64,000 nt of DNA from Psychrobacter sp. Pi2-1 (GTDB lineage: Bacteria; Pseudomonadota; Gammaproteobacteria; Pseudomonadales; Moraxellaceae): contig NZ_CAJHBO010000013.1 of NCBI RefSeq assembly GCF_904846645.1, positions 25,396 through 89,395 on the forward strand, in the 5' to 3' direction. This document shows, piece by piece, positions 29,030-39,880 of the stretch. The notes under the pieces are model-generated. The model was not told the DNA's origin. It ran no database searches and saw only the letters and a program-made list of their open reading frames with translations. The position numbers and the translations under genes are program-made. How positions within the stretch are numbered: position 1 is the stretch's first letter; every line of letters begins with the position of its first letter.

Positions 29030-30490
29030 TTAAGCGCGGCGCCATGTCGTGCCAGCACGGCTATCTTCGAGCTCAATACCCGCCTCTTTTAATTGCTCAC
29101 GTATCTCATCAGCACGGGCAAAGTTTTTGTTGGCTTTAGACTCTGCACGTTCGATAATCAAATTATCAATAACCGCATCCGTTAGACCATCTTCTGCCTG
29201 ATCACCGACCACTGCTTGCAAAAACTGCTGCACTGGCTGCTGTAAAATATTTAATACTTGCGCCAATGCTTTTAGTTGCTGGGCTAATTGCCATGCGGTA
29301 TCGACGTCTTCCGCTTTGATAGCTTTGTTGATATCACGAGCCAATCCGAATAAGACGCTGATGGCCGTCGAGCTATTGAAGTCGTCATTCATCGCCTTGA
29401 TGAAGTCTTGTCCAACCGCGCTATTGTAAGCTTCAGCCACTAAATCTTCATTGATTACGATTGACTGTCCTTTTTGTTGCTCAGCCAACTTTAGTGCATT
29501 ATATAATCTGCTTAGGCTATTATGCGCTTCATCTAAGGCGCTATCAGAGAAGTTAACTTGGCTGCGATAATGGCTCGATAATAAGAAAAAGCGCACCGTC
29601 TCAGGTAAGTACTTTGCCATGACATCACGAATGGTAAAAAAGTTGCCCAGTGATTTAGACATTTTTTCGCCATCGACATTGATAAAACCAACATGCATCC
29701 AGTTGCGTGCATACTCACAACCAGTCGCTGCCTCAGACTGGGCGATTTCGTTTTCGTGATGCGGGAACTGTAAGTCATGACCACCGCCGTGAATATCAAA
29801 GGTGCTACCTAAGCACTTAGTCGACATCGCTGAACATTCAATATGCCAGCCTGGACGCCCTTGACCCCATGGTGATGCCCACTGTGGCTCGTCAGGTTTT
29901 GCAGCTTTCCATAGTACAAAGTCAAATGGATTGCGTTTATCATTCTCAACTTCGACTCGCGAACCTGCCTGCATATCGTCTAGATTACGCTTAGATAATT
30001 TACCATAACCGTCAAAGCTATCGACGGCATAATAGACATCACCGTTGTCGCCTGCATACGCATAGTTGCCAGTGACTAACGTCTCAATCATATTCTGCAT
30101 GTCATCGATATGATCGGTCGCACGTGGCTCAGCATTTGGCATCTCACAACCAAGGGCTGTTGCGTCTTCATGCATCGCTTCAATAAAGCGCTGCGTCAAT
30201 GTACCAATCTCTTCACCGTTTTCAGCAGCACGAGCAATGATTTTATCATCGATATCAGTGATATTACGTACGTAATTCACGTTGTAACCCAAACGTGCTA
30301 ACCAACGAACGGCCATATCAAAACCGACCATCACTCGCGCATGACCAATATGACAATAGTCATAAACAGTCATGCCGCACACATACATACCAACCTGCCC
30401 TGCTTTGAGTGGTACAAACTGACGCTTGCTGCCAGTCAATGAATCGTAAATGGCAAGTTGGGACATCGCATCTGCAAGTGGTGTGGTCAT
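29030..30490 (-). CDS. cysS: Cysteinyl-tRNA synthetase
   Basis: The 486-residue class Ia synthetase charges tRNA-Cys. The zinc-ligand cysteine in YVCGMTVYD, the HIGH motif in [19 protein letters not shown] and KMSKSLGN (KMSKS) are all present. The open frame reaches 30562, but the first 24 residues there are not family-like; the ATG at 30490 ([20 protein letters not shown]) is used. An ATG eight codons later is a second possibility. Confidence 0.94.
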   Translation of the reverse strand: MTTPLADAMSQLAIYDSLTGSKRQFVPLKAGQVGMYVCGMTVYDYCHIGHARVMVGFDMAVRWLARLGYNVNYVRNITDIDDKIIARAAENGEEIGTLTQRFIEAMHEDATALGCEMPNAEPRATDHIDDMQNMIETLVTGNYAYAGDNGDVYYAVDSFDGYGKLSKRNLDDMQAGSRVEVENDKRNPFDFVLWKAAKPDEPQWASPWGQGRPGWHIECSAMSTKCLGSTFDIHGGGHDLQFPHHENEIAQSEAATGCEYARNWMHVGFINVDGEKMSKSLGNFFTIRDVMAKYLPETVRFFLLSSHYRSQVNFSDSALDEAHNSLSRLYNALKLAEQQKGQSIVINEDLVAEAYNSAVGQDFIKAMNDDFNSSTAISVLFGLARDINKAIKAEDVDTAWQLAQQLKALAQVLNILQQPVQQFLQAVVGDQAEDGLTDAVIDNLIIERAESKANKNFARADEIREQLKEAGIELEDSRAGTTWRRA

Positions 30491-30722
30491 AGTAAAAAAG
30501 CCTTGTAACGTAAATAAAATAGAGAAATGTGAAATCTCAGCCGCGGTGTATGAATAAGCCATACAAATGACTGAGACTATAAATCATGTAAATAAAAAAT
30601 TCAGACCAAAAAACGTCGTGATATAAAACGTAACCCATTATCTTAGCGAAAACAGGCGTAAAATACTACAATGAGCGTGCAACTAACGCTATTCAATCAT
30701 AAAAACCGTTAAGGATGTAAAG

Positions 30723-31319
30723 ATGGGCAATCGCTTAAGCAAAATATACACACGTACTGGAGATGACGGCAGCACTGGTATGGCTGATGGCAGCCGCCTT
30801 AGCAAAGCGGACGATCTATTTAGCGTCATGGGTGACATCGACGAGCTCAACTCGCATATTGGCTTGGTACGTGCGCAACTAAAGCATAATAAAGGGCAAT
30901 CTATAGAGAAAGAGTTCTCTGAAGCCTTGGTCATCATTCAGCACTTGTTATTCAATATAGGCGGCGAGCTTGCCATGCCAGAGTATGAAGGAGTTAATGC
31001 CACTCATATTGAATGGTTAGAGCAGCAAATAGATATGATGAATACCACATTGCCACCGCTAAAAGACTTTATTCTGCCGACAGGTTCTATATTGGTGAGT
31101 CAATTACACGTGGCGCGTAGTGTATGTCGCCGCGCTGAACGTCAAGCTGTGATATTGCAAAAGCAGCGTCCACAAGCGATTCGTATTACTGCTGTCAGCT
31201 TTATCAATCGCTTATCTGATTGGTTATTTGTCGCTGCACGCTTCTGTACAGATCCAGAAAAAGTCTCTGAGGTGTTATGGGACAGTCAAGCATTGAAAAC
31301 GTTCACTGACAGTCAATAA
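30723..31319 (+). CDS. ATP:cob(I)alamin adenosyltransferase, PduO type
   Basis: The 198-residue enzyme transfers adenosyl to cob(I)alamin. The N-terminal IYTRTGDDGSTGMADGSRLSK is the ATP-binding loop, DIDELNSHIGL and the C-terminal SVCRRAERQAV, INRLSDWLFVAAR complete the PduO signature. It is divergent from cysS and followed by a strong terminator. It implies use of adenosylcobalamin by an enzyme elsewhere. Confidence 0.92.
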   Translation: MGNRLSKIYTRTGDDGSTGMADGSRLSKADDLFSVMGDIDELNSHIGLVRAQLKHNKGQSIEKEFSEALVIIQHLLFNIGGELAMPEYEGVNATHIEWLEQQIDMMNTTLPPLKDFILPTGSILVSQLHVARSVCRRAERQAVILQKQRPQAIRITAVSFINRLSDWLFVAARFCTDPEKVSEVLWDSQALKTFTDSQ

Positions 31320-31354
31320 TACAAACTAAGTATTTAGCAATAAATATTTAAACA

Positions 31355-31391
31355 CAAAAAACCCCGCGACATGATTGTTGCGGGGTTTTTA
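31355..31391. terminator. Strong bidirectional terminator
   Basis: AAAAAACCCCGC pairs with GCGGGGTTTTT over a 12-nt loop, between the adenosyltransferase and the convergent lipoprotein gene. Confidence 0.85.
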
Positions 31392-31450
31392 TTATTGAGC
31401 GATAGCAATTCGGCTTACTAGAAATCGCTATCTCTTACTACAATGACCAA

Positions 31451-32389
31451 TTAGTAAGTCGCGCTGTTGTCTTCAATGATGACCATATCGATGGTTTCAT
31501 CTTTAGGTACGGCTTTTGGTGTGGCGGGCTTACTAGGCTCAGCAGCTGCTGCTTGAGTGTTTGCAGTCGAACTGCTCTGATTTTCAGCAGGCTTATTGAT
31601 GGTTGGCGGCGGCGTAGGTTCAGTTGGGCGAATTGGCTCAACTGGCGTTACGGTTCGTGGCTGACGGATTGGGGCTGTTTGAGTCGTATCGTTGTTCTGC
31701 GTTGCACGGCGCTCAGCAGCACGTTGGGCGCGTTGCTCATCCATTGCAGTTTTGAATACAGAACCTGCCATTACATCTGCAACAACAGTAATCAAAGCAG
31801 GCTGACCCGCAATACGTGTACGCACTTGACCGCCTTGAGTACCGACAATGTAAGTGAAAGCGTCATCAACAAGCATATTGTTATTAATACGGATATTATC
31901 TTGCGCTAAACGTGATTGTAAGCTTGGCTGATTATTGGCTGCTTGTACCTGACTGGCTTGATACAAGTCTTCACTTGGTAGCGTCATGCTGACACTTGCT
32001 TGACAAGTGGTCATGCCGTTCTCATTGGCTTGTTGCAAGATAGCAGCGTTTTGGACATCAATGACAACGCCATTGGTTTTTTCGCTAACCACACCATTTG
32101 CTAAACTGATTTCAGCATCATTTGCATAGTTGGCAGCCAATGACTGTGCTTGTTGATTGAGCGTATTTTTCAGAGCTGACTTAAGGCGATCTTGCACCAT
32201 AGGATCATCACAACTGATCGCAGGCGCAACACTATTTTCAGCATCGACCGTCTCTTGTTCTGTTAGCTCTGCCTGCTCAGTAGTATCTTCTTTATCTGAG
32301 CGATCACAGCCTGCAAGCGCTAAACCACATACCAATCCAATCCCAGCAACTTTATGCCACTTGCTCAAACTTATATTTGCTACGCTCAT
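31451..32389 (-). CDS. Hypothetical lipoprotein
   Basis: The 312-residue protein has a lipoprotein signal peptide with lipobox LAGC (Cys28), so it should be anchored to a membrane facing the periplasm. The mature part starts with an acidic linker, a ~180-residue folded region containing two cysteines, then a Pro/Thr/Ala-rich low-complexity tail (about residues 225-300) ending KDETIDMVIIEDNSATY. No domain is recognised; the tail may span the peptidoglycan. Confidence 0.7.
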   Translation of the reverse strand: MSVANISLSKWHKVAGIGLVCGLALAGCDRSDKEDTTEQAELTEQETVDAENSVAPAISCDDPMVQDRLKSALKNTLNQQAQSLAANYANDAEISLANGVVSEKTNGVVIDVQNAAILQQANENGMTTCQASVSMTLPSEDLYQASQVQAANNQPSLQSRLAQDNIRINNNMLVDDAFTYIVGTQGGQVRTRIAGQPALITVVADVMAGSVFKTAMDEQRAQRAAERRATQNNDTTQTAPIRQPRTVTPVEPIRPTEPTPPPTINKPAENQSSSTANTQAAAAEPSKPATPKAVPKDETIDMVIIEDNSATY

Positions 32390-32720
32390 ACTAACTCTAC
32401 TCCCAATTTACAGGTTCGTACCGCTACTGACTGACAGTGTTCAACATTCAAATCGCAACGCTAGCTGCTACAGATATGAAAACCACATCATTATACGGTG
32501 TTTAAATCAAATGGTCATTAGTGTAGCCCATGGATATACAAATAGTGCCCCTCATTATGGAAAAAACCTGCGTTTGGTTGCAAAAACATAACAAACATTG
32601 TCAGTTTTAGTCCCTAAGAAGTCATATTTAAAAAAGTACAGATTGCATCACAGTTTTTGTTAGACGTCATGGATATGACGCTATATGATTGGGCATAAAA
32701 ACCATCAATAATCGGTGCAT
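32390..32720. other. 331-bp divergent spacer
   Basis: No gene or strong secondary structure is seen between the lipoprotein and the phosphodiesterase. Confidence 0.4.
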
Positions 32721-33449
32721 ATGATAAATTTTAGAGATACGTTATTACTAGGTCATCGAGGCGCGCGCGGTGAGGCGTTAGAAAATACCTTTTCAGGTTT
32801 TGAGTACTCTCAAAATCTTAAGTCAAGAGGCTTAGCAGGCGTAGAGTTTGATATACAACTAAACGCTGACGGTCACTTAATTGTATTCCACGATGACGAT
32901 CTAGAGCGTATGTGCGGTCGGCAATCACGTATTGATCAGTTAAAGCTCACAGAGATTCAATGCCAGTTGCAGTTTGGCCAACCTATTATGAAACTCGCAA
33001 GCATAGTACCTGCACTTAGTGGGTTTAACGTTATTGAGCTTGAAATTAAGACGCATAGCCGTACCAATTATGCAGTATTGATTGCAGCGCTTCGGCAGGC
33101 ATTTATTGATACACCTCTTGCCAGCTTACCAGTTGTATTGACGAGCTTCGATGTCGAGTTACACAACCGTTTACAACGTCACAAACTATTATCTCATATG
33201 CCTCGCGGCTTGCTTATTCGTACGCCAGAAGCGTTGGCAAGCGCTACCAATACCGCATTGCAACTCGGTTGTATTCAACTGGGTATTCATTATCCGCTTT
33301 TAACCCAAGCTGTTATCAAGCATAGCCACCGTTATGGATTACCCGTAAGTGCTTGGACGGTTAATGATATTCCCACCATTGAGCAGCTCATAAAATGGGA
33401 GACCGATGTCATCATTACGGATTTTCCAAGTCATTTGCTGCTGCCTTAA
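32721..33449 (+). CDS. Glycerophosphodiester phosphodiesterase
   Basis: The 242-residue TIM-barrel enzyme hydrolyses glycerophosphodiesters to glycerol-3-phosphate and an alcohol. LLGHRGARGEALENT, VEFDIQLNADGHLIVFHDDDLERMCG and the late VSAWTVNDIPTIEQLIKWETDVIITDFP carry the catalytic histidines and metal-binding Glu/Asp. There is no signal peptide, so it is cytoplasmic. The open frame starts with GTG at 32715; I use the ATG two codons later. Confidence 0.88.
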   Translation: MINFRDTLLLGHRGARGEALENTFSGFEYSQNLKSRGLAGVEFDIQLNADGHLIVFHDDDLERMCGRQSRIDQLKLTEIQCQLQFGQPIMKLASIVPALSGFNVIELEIKTHSRTNYAVLIAALRQAFIDTPLASLPVVLTSFDVELHNRLQRHKLLSHMPRGLLIRTPEALASATNTALQLGCIQLGIHYPLLTQAVIKHSHRYGLPVSAWTVNDIPTIEQLIKWETDVIITDFPSHLLLP

Positions 33450-33622
33450 CCGAGTTATCTGTACTTTTTTGATATTTAATCATTTTTTCGATAAACGCAT
33501 TCTTTCCTACATATATACCCTCCTTGTTACACTTCTCCTTCATGTCTGATAAGTCACTCGTATTTTTGACCAATACATTCTATAATCCATACAAGTTATT
33601 GTTATTTAGCAATATTTTTATA

Positions 33623-33645
33623 GTGTATAAGTGTTCACTTTACAC
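33623..33645. promoter_or_regulatory. Imperfect palindrome upstream of the desaturase
   Basis: GTGTA-t-AAGTG-TT-CACTT-TACAC is symmetric apart from one bulged T. Its position about 50 bp before the desaturase ATG suits an operator for a lipid-responsive repressor (DesT-like), but the regulator is unknown. Confidence 0.35.
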
Positions 33646-33695
33646 GATTTTTAAGGTACTATGGTGGCTTAAATTAATACCGTTAGGGATATTAT

Positions 33696-35099
33696 ATGAT
33701 TGCAAAAAAAGCACTTGGCTTACCGCTTAAAGGCTTACGTTTCGCTATCAAATCTGGTGATACGCTTGTAAAGACCGCCAGCACTCAAGTAACGCGTTTT
33801 AAAACTCGTTTCGATGAGAAAAAAGCGCAAATGGCGCTTGATGAGCAGCCTGTTGCAAAACGCAATTATGCGAAAGCTTCTGAGCAAGCGGATCTTTCTG
33901 CGCAAGAGCAAAGCATTGATATGCGTGAGTTTGAATTTACCAAAGCACCAATTAACTGGATTCCAGCGGCTATTTTAGTAGCGACGCCAATTGCTGCTGC
34001 TGTGATTACGCCATGGTATCTATGGACTCATGAAGTTAGCGCTCCTGTTTGGGGTGTGTTTGGTGCCTTTATGGTATGGACAGGTATCAGTATCACGGCG
34101 GGTTACCATCGTCTGCTATCGCACCGTGCTTACAAAGCGCACCCTATTGTCAAAAACTTTTTATTGTTAGGTTCAACCTTAGCCGTACAAGGCTCAGCGT
34201 TTGATTGGGTTTCTGGACATCGTACTCACCATCGTCATGTAGATGATCGTTTGGACGATCCATATTCAGCACAGCGTGGTTTTTGGTTCAGCCATATTGG
34301 TTGGATGCTACGCAACTACCCTAGCGGTAAATTTGATTATAAAAACATTCCTGATTTGACCAAAGACAGAGTCTTACAGATTCAGCATAAATACTACGGC
34401 CTATGGGTATTGGTCACGAATGTAGGTCTGGTTGCGGCTCTTGGTTGGTTGTTGGGTGATGTTTGGGGCACGCTTGTGTTGGCAGGTTTGCTGCGCTTGG
34501 TATTGACGCATCACTTTACTTTCTTCATTAACTCATTGTGTCATATGTTTGGTAGCCGTCCTTATACGGATACTAATAGTGCTCGTGATAACTTTTTCTT
34601 AGCTATCTTTACGTGGGGCGAGGGTTATCATAACTATCATCATTTCTTCCAGTATGATTATCGTAATGGCGTGAAATGGTGGCAATATGATCCAACAAAA
34701 TGGTTGATTGCTGGTTTATCAAAAATCGGTTTAACGACGGATTTGCGTACTGTTGATGATACGACTATTAAGCATGCCGAAGTGCAAATGCAGTTCAAAG
34801 CAGCACAACAGCAGATCGATACAGCCACAAGCACTGGGCTTGATCTTCCTCATGCGATGAAGAGCTTCCAAGACCGCATTAAGTTTGAATACGATGCATT
34901 TAAACAAACTGTCGAAGAATGGCAATCACTGAAAGCTCAAACTATTGAAATGAAAAAAATAGAATGTGCTGATCGCTTACGTGAAGTTGATGATAAGCTA
35001 AAGCATGATTATGCCAAAATCGAACAAAAAATCCTTGAGCATAACAGCAATCTAAAAACTGCTTTCCGCTCTATTGGCGCGAACGAAAAAGCGGCTTAA
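33696..35099 (+). CDS. Acyl-CoA delta-9 desaturase (stearoyl-CoA desaturase-like)
   Basis: The 467-residue membrane di-iron enzyme introduces a double bond into saturated acyl chains, a key membrane-fluidity function in cold-adapted bacteria. Three histidine boxes are present: HRLLSH (138-143), HRTHH (175-179) and HNYHH (312-316), with hydrophobic pairs between them. About 80 residues precede the first TM and ~130 residues of predicted coiled coil follow the catalytic domain; both extensions exceed the minimal DesC/OLE1 core. A strong terminator follows. Confidence 0.9.
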   Translation: MIAKKALGLPLKGLRFAIKSGDTLVKTASTQVTRFKTRFDEKKAQMALDEQPVAKRNYAKASEQADLSAQEQSIDMREFEFTKAPINWIPAAILVATPIAAAVITPWYLWTHEVSAPVWGVFGAFMVWTGISITAGYHRLLSHRAYKAHPIVKNFLLLGSTLAVQGSAFDWVSGHRTHHRHVDDRLDDPYSAQRGFWFSHIGWMLRNYPSGKFDYKNIPDLTKDRVLQIQHKYYGLWVLVTNVGLVAALGWLLGDVWGTLVLAGLLRLVLTHHFTFFINSLCHMFGSRPYTDTNSARDNFFLAIFTWGEGYHNYHHFFQYDYRNGVKWWQYDPTKWLIAGLSKIGLTTDLRTVDDTTIKHAEVQMQFKAAQQQIDTATSTGLDLPHAMKSFQDRIKFEYDAFKQTVEEWQSLKAQTIEMKKIECADRLREVDDKLKHDYAKIEQKILEHNSNLKTAFRSIGANEKAA

Positions 35100-35137
35100 T
35101 TAACCTCTGATTTATTTTATAATTTTGAAGCTTCTCC

Positions 35138-35172
35138 ATCCCCCTATCCGTCCTAGATAGGGGGATTTTTTT
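35138..35172 (+). terminator. Desaturase terminator
   Basis: The perfect 11-bp stem ATCCCCCTATC/GATAGGGGGAT is followed by seven T. The other ~250 bp of this spacer hold nothing recognisable. Confidence 0.88.
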
Positions 35173-35419
35173 GCTTATACTTTATCGATTATGTCATTAC
35201 AGCTACTTCTAATGATTTTATTATCATAATAAATGGTCAAATACATTGGCTGAACCATTGCTTTCTCTAATCCAAAAACAATAACCATCTCATCCATCAT
35301 ATTCAGTTAATTAAAGACCGAAAAATTTATTTTTTGTCCAGATATTACAAGAGACGGACAGAGTGCAACGATGACATATGAGAGCTATGCTATAGTGACA
35401 TTCTCACTTTTATATTTTA

Positions 35420-36901
35420 ATGGAAACGGCCTGTATGCGTTATCAAAACACTTACGTCAACCTAGACACGCGCCTTTATCATGAGCAGCCACCGACGCCA
35501 CTAGACAATCCTCGTGTCGGTCACTTCAACACTCAAGTTGCTAAGCAGTTAGGCTGGACAAACGACGAGGACTTGATGACTAACTGGGTTGAGATATTGG
35601 GCGGTCAATACGTGCCAGCTGATTTCAAACCACTATCGATGGCCTATGCTGGTCACCAGTTTGGACAGTGGGCTGGGCAATTGGGTGATGGGCGCGGTTT
35701 ACTCATGGCGCAGGTACTCGATAATGATGGACAGCCACAAGACTTGCACCTCAAAGGCGCTGGCCTGACGCCCTATTCACGTATGGGTGATGGGCGCGCA
35801 GTCTTACGCAGTACCATTCGCGAGTACCTGTGTGGTCATGCATTGACCCAGCTTGACATCCCCTCATCTAACGCTTTGGGATTTGTGGTATCTGATACGA
35901 GAGTGCGCCGTGAGCGTATCGAAGCAGGTGCCGCGTTGATGCGTGTGGCGGACAGTCATATTCGTCTTGGTCATGTCGAATGGATTGCCAGCTTCGCCCC
36001 TGATGTACTGGGTGAGTTCACTGACTATATGATTGATACTTACTATCCAGAGTGCCGCGATAGCGAAACACCTGTCTTAGCTTTCTTGACCGCAGTGGTT
36101 GAGCGTACAGCGCGCATGATTGCTGACTGGCAATTGATCGGTTTTGCGCATGGCGTGATGAATACAGACAACTTATCTATTACGGGCAGCACCTTGGATT
36201 TTGGACCTTTTGGGTTTATGGAGCGCTTCAATCCTGCATGGATTAATAATCACTCAGACCATACGGGTCGTTATGCTTATCAGAATCAACCTGCTATCGG
36301 ACATTGGAACCTAAACGTTTGGCTGCCACACTTTATGCGCTTAGAAGGCGTTACACGTGAGACGCTCGCTGATTGTTTAGCGCCTTATGAAGCAACCTTT
36401 ATGCAGCACTATCAGCAAGGTCTGTGCCGTAAGCTTGGCTTACCGCATCAAAGAGAAAGCCTCGGCTTGGCCTTTGAATGGTTGACGCTATTAGAAGACA
36501 ACTTGCTCGACTATACCAATAGCTTTCGCGCCCTACTCGGTTTGGTCGCACCAGCAGATCATCCTTATGAGCAAAAGCTGTTGGCTACTATGACCACTGA
36601 ATTAAGCAGCGATGCGCAACAAGTATGGCAAGACTGGTCAGCACGTTATCTGGCACAGATTGAGCAGCTACCACTTGAGCAGGCAGTCAACGACATGCAG
36701 ACCAACAATCCTGTTTATGTCCTTCGTAATAGCATGGCGCAGCGTGCAATTACTGCCGCAGACCAAGGTCAGTTTGAAGAAGTTGATCGAGTGTTTCGCT
36801 TATTAGCCAATCCTTATAGCGTGCAAGATATCGCTAATGATTTAGATAGCAGTGCGCCTGCACCGGATACACCGCAAGTGCCTATTAGTTGCTCGTCTTA
36901 G
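35420..36901 (+). CDS. selO: Protein adenylyltransferase SelO (YdiU family)
   Basis: The 493-residue pseudokinase-fold enzyme transfers AMP from ATP to Ser/Thr/Tyr of target proteins during redox stress. YAGHQFGQWAGQLGDGRG, HLKGAGLTPYSRMGDGRAVLRSTIREYL, GFAHGVMNTDNLSITG and LDFGPFGFM are characteristic. The C-terminus SCSS has cysteine at the position used for selenocysteine in other SelO proteins. An ATG five codons inside (35435, MRYQNTY) is an equally plausible start. The stop codon lies in a triplicated 16-bp repeat. Confidence 0.92.
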   Translation: METACMRYQNTYVNLDTRLYHEQPPTPLDNPRVGHFNTQVAKQLGWTNDEDLMTNWVEILGGQYVPADFKPLSMAYAGHQFGQWAGQLGDGRGLLMAQVLDNDGQPQDLHLKGAGLTPYSRMGDGRAVLRSTIREYLCGHALTQLDIPSSNALGFVVSDTRVRRERIEAGAALMRVADSHIRLGHVEWIASFAPDVLGEFTDYMIDTYYPECRDSETPVLAFLTAVVERTARMIADWQLIGFAHGVMNTDNLSITGSTLDFGPFGFMERFNPAWINNHSDHTGRYAYQNQPAIGHWNLNVWLPHFMRLEGVTRETLADCLAPYEATFMQHYQQGLCRKLGLPHQRESLGLAFEWLTLLEDNLLDYTNSFRALLGLVAPADHPYEQKLLATMTTELSSDAQQVWQDWSARYLAQIEQLPLEQAVNDMQTNNPVYVLRNSMAQRAITAADQGQFEEVDRVFRLLANPYSVQDIANDLDSSAPAPDTPQVPISCSS

Positions 36902-36934
36902 TAGCTGCTCATCTTAGTAGTTGCCCGTCTTAAC
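36887..36934. repeat. Triplicated 16-bp repeat spanning the selO stop codon
   Basis: AGTTGCTCGTCTTAGT, AGCTGCTCATCTTAGT and AGTTGCCCGTCTTAAC are adjacent. The first encodes Ser-Cys-Ser-Ser-stop of SelO; the others are downstream. The rest of the spacer to maeB (36935-37271) shows only a 7-bp hairpin (CGACCAT/ATGGTCG, 37143-37163). Confidence 0.8.
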
Positions 36935-37271
36935 ACCTTTCAATTCTGTAATATTTTGAAATATTATGAAATTAAGGTTGATATTTAGACGCATTTTTTG
37001 GCATTATCAACGAGATAAATAACGAATATCATTTTATTATATTATTCGCACAATTCACCGTTGTTGACTAGGCAGTGAATTGGCAATAATGCTAGAATGA
37101 ATATTTTAGCTAGTTTGCTTTTTTGACCTGATCTTTGATCGTCGACCATGATTCTGATGGTCGTGAGTCGTTTAACGTTTTTAACCCTTTCAGTTATTAT
37201 CATTCAATGATTTTTGGAGGGTTAGACGTTGTTTTTTATCACCATTTAATTTATTCCAATTTATTCCAACC

Positions 37272-39602
37272 ATGGCAATTATTATGAATGACGATACCAC
37301 TTCGAATACGGATAACCTCAGTACAGAAAAAGAGCAGTTTGAACAAGCTGCCTTACATTACCATGAGTTTCCACGCCCAGGTAAAATTTCGGTAACTCCT
37401 ACTAAGCAGCTAGCCAACCAACGTGATTTAGCACTCGCCTACTCTCCAGGCGTTGCTGTACCTTGTCTTGAGATCCAAAGAGATCCAAAACTTGCGTCCA
37501 AATACACGGCACGTAACAACCTAGTTGGTGTTATCACTAACGGTACTGCTGTATTGGGTCTAGGTAATATCGGTCCATTGGCATCGAAGCCAGTTATGGA
37601 AGGTAAAGGCGTTCTATTTAAGAAGTTCGCAGGTATCGACGTTTTTGATATTGAAATTGCTCAAAATGATCCAGACAAATTTATCGAAGCGGTTGCCTCG
37701 CTTGAGCCTACCTTTGGTGGTATCAACTTAGAAGACATCAAAGCACCAGAATGTTTCAAAATCGAGCGCGTATTACGTGAGCGCATGAACATTCCTGTGT
37801 TCCATGATGATCAACATGGGACGTCAATCATTGTTGCTGCAGCCATGCTAAATGCTTTGTTGATTACTGGCAAAAAAATCGAAGAGATTAAAATTGTTTG
37901 TTCAGGCGCAGGCGCAGCAGCCATTTCTTGCCTAGATATCATCTGCGCACTTGGCGTTAATAAGAACAACATTATTGTTTCAGATTCACGCGGTATCATC
38001 AGTACTAGCCGTGAAAACCTTGATGAAACCAAACAGCGTTATGCTCGTGATATCACGGCTACTTCTATCGAAGAAGTCATGGACGATGTCGATATGTTCC
38101 TAGGCTTATCAATGCCAGGTACACTATCAGAAGATATGGTTCGCCGTATGGCAAAAGACCCTATCGTCTTTGCACTTGCCAACCCAACACCTGAAATCAT
38201 GCCAGAATTGGCCCATGCGGTACGTCCAGACGTCATCATGGCAACTGGTCGTTCAGACTATCCAAACCAAGTAAACAACGCGCTATGTTTCCCGTATATC
38301 TTCCGCGGCGCATTGGATGTTGGTGCAACCACTGTTAACGAAGAGATGAAAGTTGCCTGCGTAAAAGCAATCGCTGCGATGGCACACGTTGAAGCTACTC
38401 CAACTACTAGCGCTAGAAACATCGAAAAGATGCAGAGCTTTGGTCGTGACTACTTAATTCCAGGCCCTCTAGAGCCAAATCTAATCATTGAAATCGCATC
38501 AGCTGTGGCCAAAGCAGCGATGGATTCAGGCGTTGCCACGCTACCTATCGATGACATGCAAGCCTATCGTCAGCGTCTGTCTGAGTTTGTTTATAACTCT
38601 GCGTTTGTGATGAAGCCAATCTTTGCTCGTGCTAAAGCCGATCCAAAACGTATTGTGTACTGTGAAGGTGAAGACAACAACATCTTGCTTGCTGTGCAAG
38701 TCGTCGTTGATGAGAAGCTAGCACAACCTATCTTGGTTGGTCGCCCTTCAGTTATCGAAGCCAATATCAAAAAGCTAGGCCTACGTCTAAAAGCTGGCGA
38801 GAACATTACCATCGTCAACGTTGATGATGATCCTCGCTACAAAGACTACTGGCAGGGCTACTACGAGAAGAACAAACGCCGCGGTGTAAGCATTGAGCTT
38901 GCGCGTCGTGATGTTCGCCGTAAGACGACTTTGATTGGTTCTTTGCTGGTCGAAAACGGTGCAGCAGATGGCATGGTATGTGGTACCTTTGGCCATTACC
39001 AATTGCATCTAAAATACGTTGAAAGCGTCATTGGCAAAAAACAAGGTATGAACGACTTCTATGCAATGAATGCGGTACTCATGCAAGATCGTAATATCTT
39101 TATCGCCGATACCTATGTCCATGAAGACCCAACGGCTGAACAATTGGCTGAAATGACTGTCCTGGCAACGGATCAGTTACGTCGCTTTGGTATCACGCCA
39201 CGCGTCGCGCTAGTGTCTCATTCTAATTTTGGTGCTTCAGATCGTGCCAGCGCTGTCAAAATGCGTAAGGTTCATGAGCTATTGACCAATATGAACGTCG
39301 ACTTTGAGTTTGAAGGCGAAATGCAAGGTGATGCCGCGCTTAACGAAAATATTCGTCTAAACGATATGCCATCAAGCCCATTGAAAGGTGCAGCGAACCT
39401 GCTTATCTTGCCAACCCTTGATGCCTCAAACATCGCTTTCAACCTGCTTAAAACAGCGACTGGCAGTGCTTCTATTGGCCCTATCCTATTAGGTACTAAT
39501 AAGCCGGTACACATTTTGACGCCATCAGCGACAGCACGTGGTATCGTCAATATGACTGCATTGACCGTCACTGAAGCGCAAGACCTAGAAAACGAAAAAT
39601 AG
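37272..39602 (+). CDS. maeB: NADP-dependent malic enzyme (MaeB, PTA-fused type)
   Basis: The 776-residue protein decarboxylates malate to pyruvate with NADP. The N-terminal malic domain has [33 protein letters not shown] and the nucleotide motif [11 protein letters not shown]. The C-terminal half (from about residue 430) resembles phosphotransacetylase ([10 protein letters not shown] to [24 protein letters not shown]) and is usually regulatory. Length agrees with the family. The initiator may be the ATG at 37272 or 37284; no clear ribosome-binding site decides. Confidence 0.94.
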   Translation: MAIIMNDDTTSNTDNLSTEKEQFEQAALHYHEFPRPGKISVTPTKQLANQRDLALAYSPGVAVPCLEIQRDPKLASKYTARNNLVGVITNGTAVLGLGNIGPLASKPVMEGKGVLFKKFAGIDVFDIEIAQNDPDKFIEAVASLEPTFGGINLEDIKAPECFKIERVLRERMNIPVFHDDQHGTSIIVAAAMLNALLITGKKIEEIKIVCSGAGAAAISCLDIICALGVNKNNIIVSDSRGIISTSRENLDETKQRYARDITATSIEEVMDDVDMFLGLSMPGTLSEDMVRRMAKDPIVFALANPTPEIMPELAHAVRPDVIMATGRSDYPNQVNNALCFPYIFRGALDVGATTVNEEMKVACVKAIAAMAHVEATPTTSARNIEKMQSFGRDYLIPGPLEPNLIIEIASAVAKAAMDSGVATLPIDDMQAYRQRLSEFVYNSAFVMKPIFARAKADPKRIVYCEGEDNNILLAVQVVVDEKLAQPILVGRPSVIEANIKKLGLRLKAGENITIVNVDDDPRYKDYWQGYYEKNKRRGVSIELARRDVRRKTTLIGSLLVENGAADGMVCGTFGHYQLHLKYVESVIGKKQGMNDFYAMNAVLMQDRNIFIADTYVHEDPTAEQLAEMTVLATDQLRRFGITPRVALVSHSNFGASDRASAVKMRKVHELLTNMNVDFEFEGEMQGDAALNENIRLNDMPSSPLKGAANLLILPTLDASNIAFNLLKTATGSASIGPILLGTNKPVHILTPSATARGIVNMTALTVTEAQDLENEK

Positions 39603-39630
39603 TCATATATCATACCCAGTATGAATGCAC

Positions 39631-39735
39631 TGTAGTCGGTTCAAGTTAATTTGGATGCAAGGAAGCCGAGTGAAAGTACTACAAATAGTAGACTGAGCGA
39701 GGCTGACACCCTACCCAATTTATAAAGGATTGACC
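39631..39735. repeat. Dispersed ~105-bp imperfect-hairpin repeat, copy 2 (inverted)
   Basis: This is the reverse-complement counterpart of 5907-6012, with differences scattered through the block but the same layout. It lies just downstream of maeB. Confidence 0.75.
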
Positions 39736-39741
39736 ATATTA

Positions 39742-39776
39742 AGAAGGGCTCTGTCATCCATTGACAGAGCCCTTCT
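39742..39776 (+). terminator. Long hairpin after maeB
   Basis: AGAAGGGCTCTGTCA and TGACAGAGCCCTTCT form a perfect 15-bp stem with a 5-nt loop. A T-run is lacking, so termination would rely on stem strength. Confidence 0.6.
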
Positions 39777-39880
39777 GCTATACTAAAACCAGTCAATGCA
39801 ACTTATAAAGCATTGGCTGTTTTTTTGATTTATAGAAATTGGGCTAGTGATATAAAGCTCAATAATAATAAGAGGCTTTT

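Noticed and set aside
30491..30562. 24-residue extension of CysS
   Set aside because: The residues are not family-like; cysteinyl-tRNA synthetases begin near the [10 protein letters not shown] segment.
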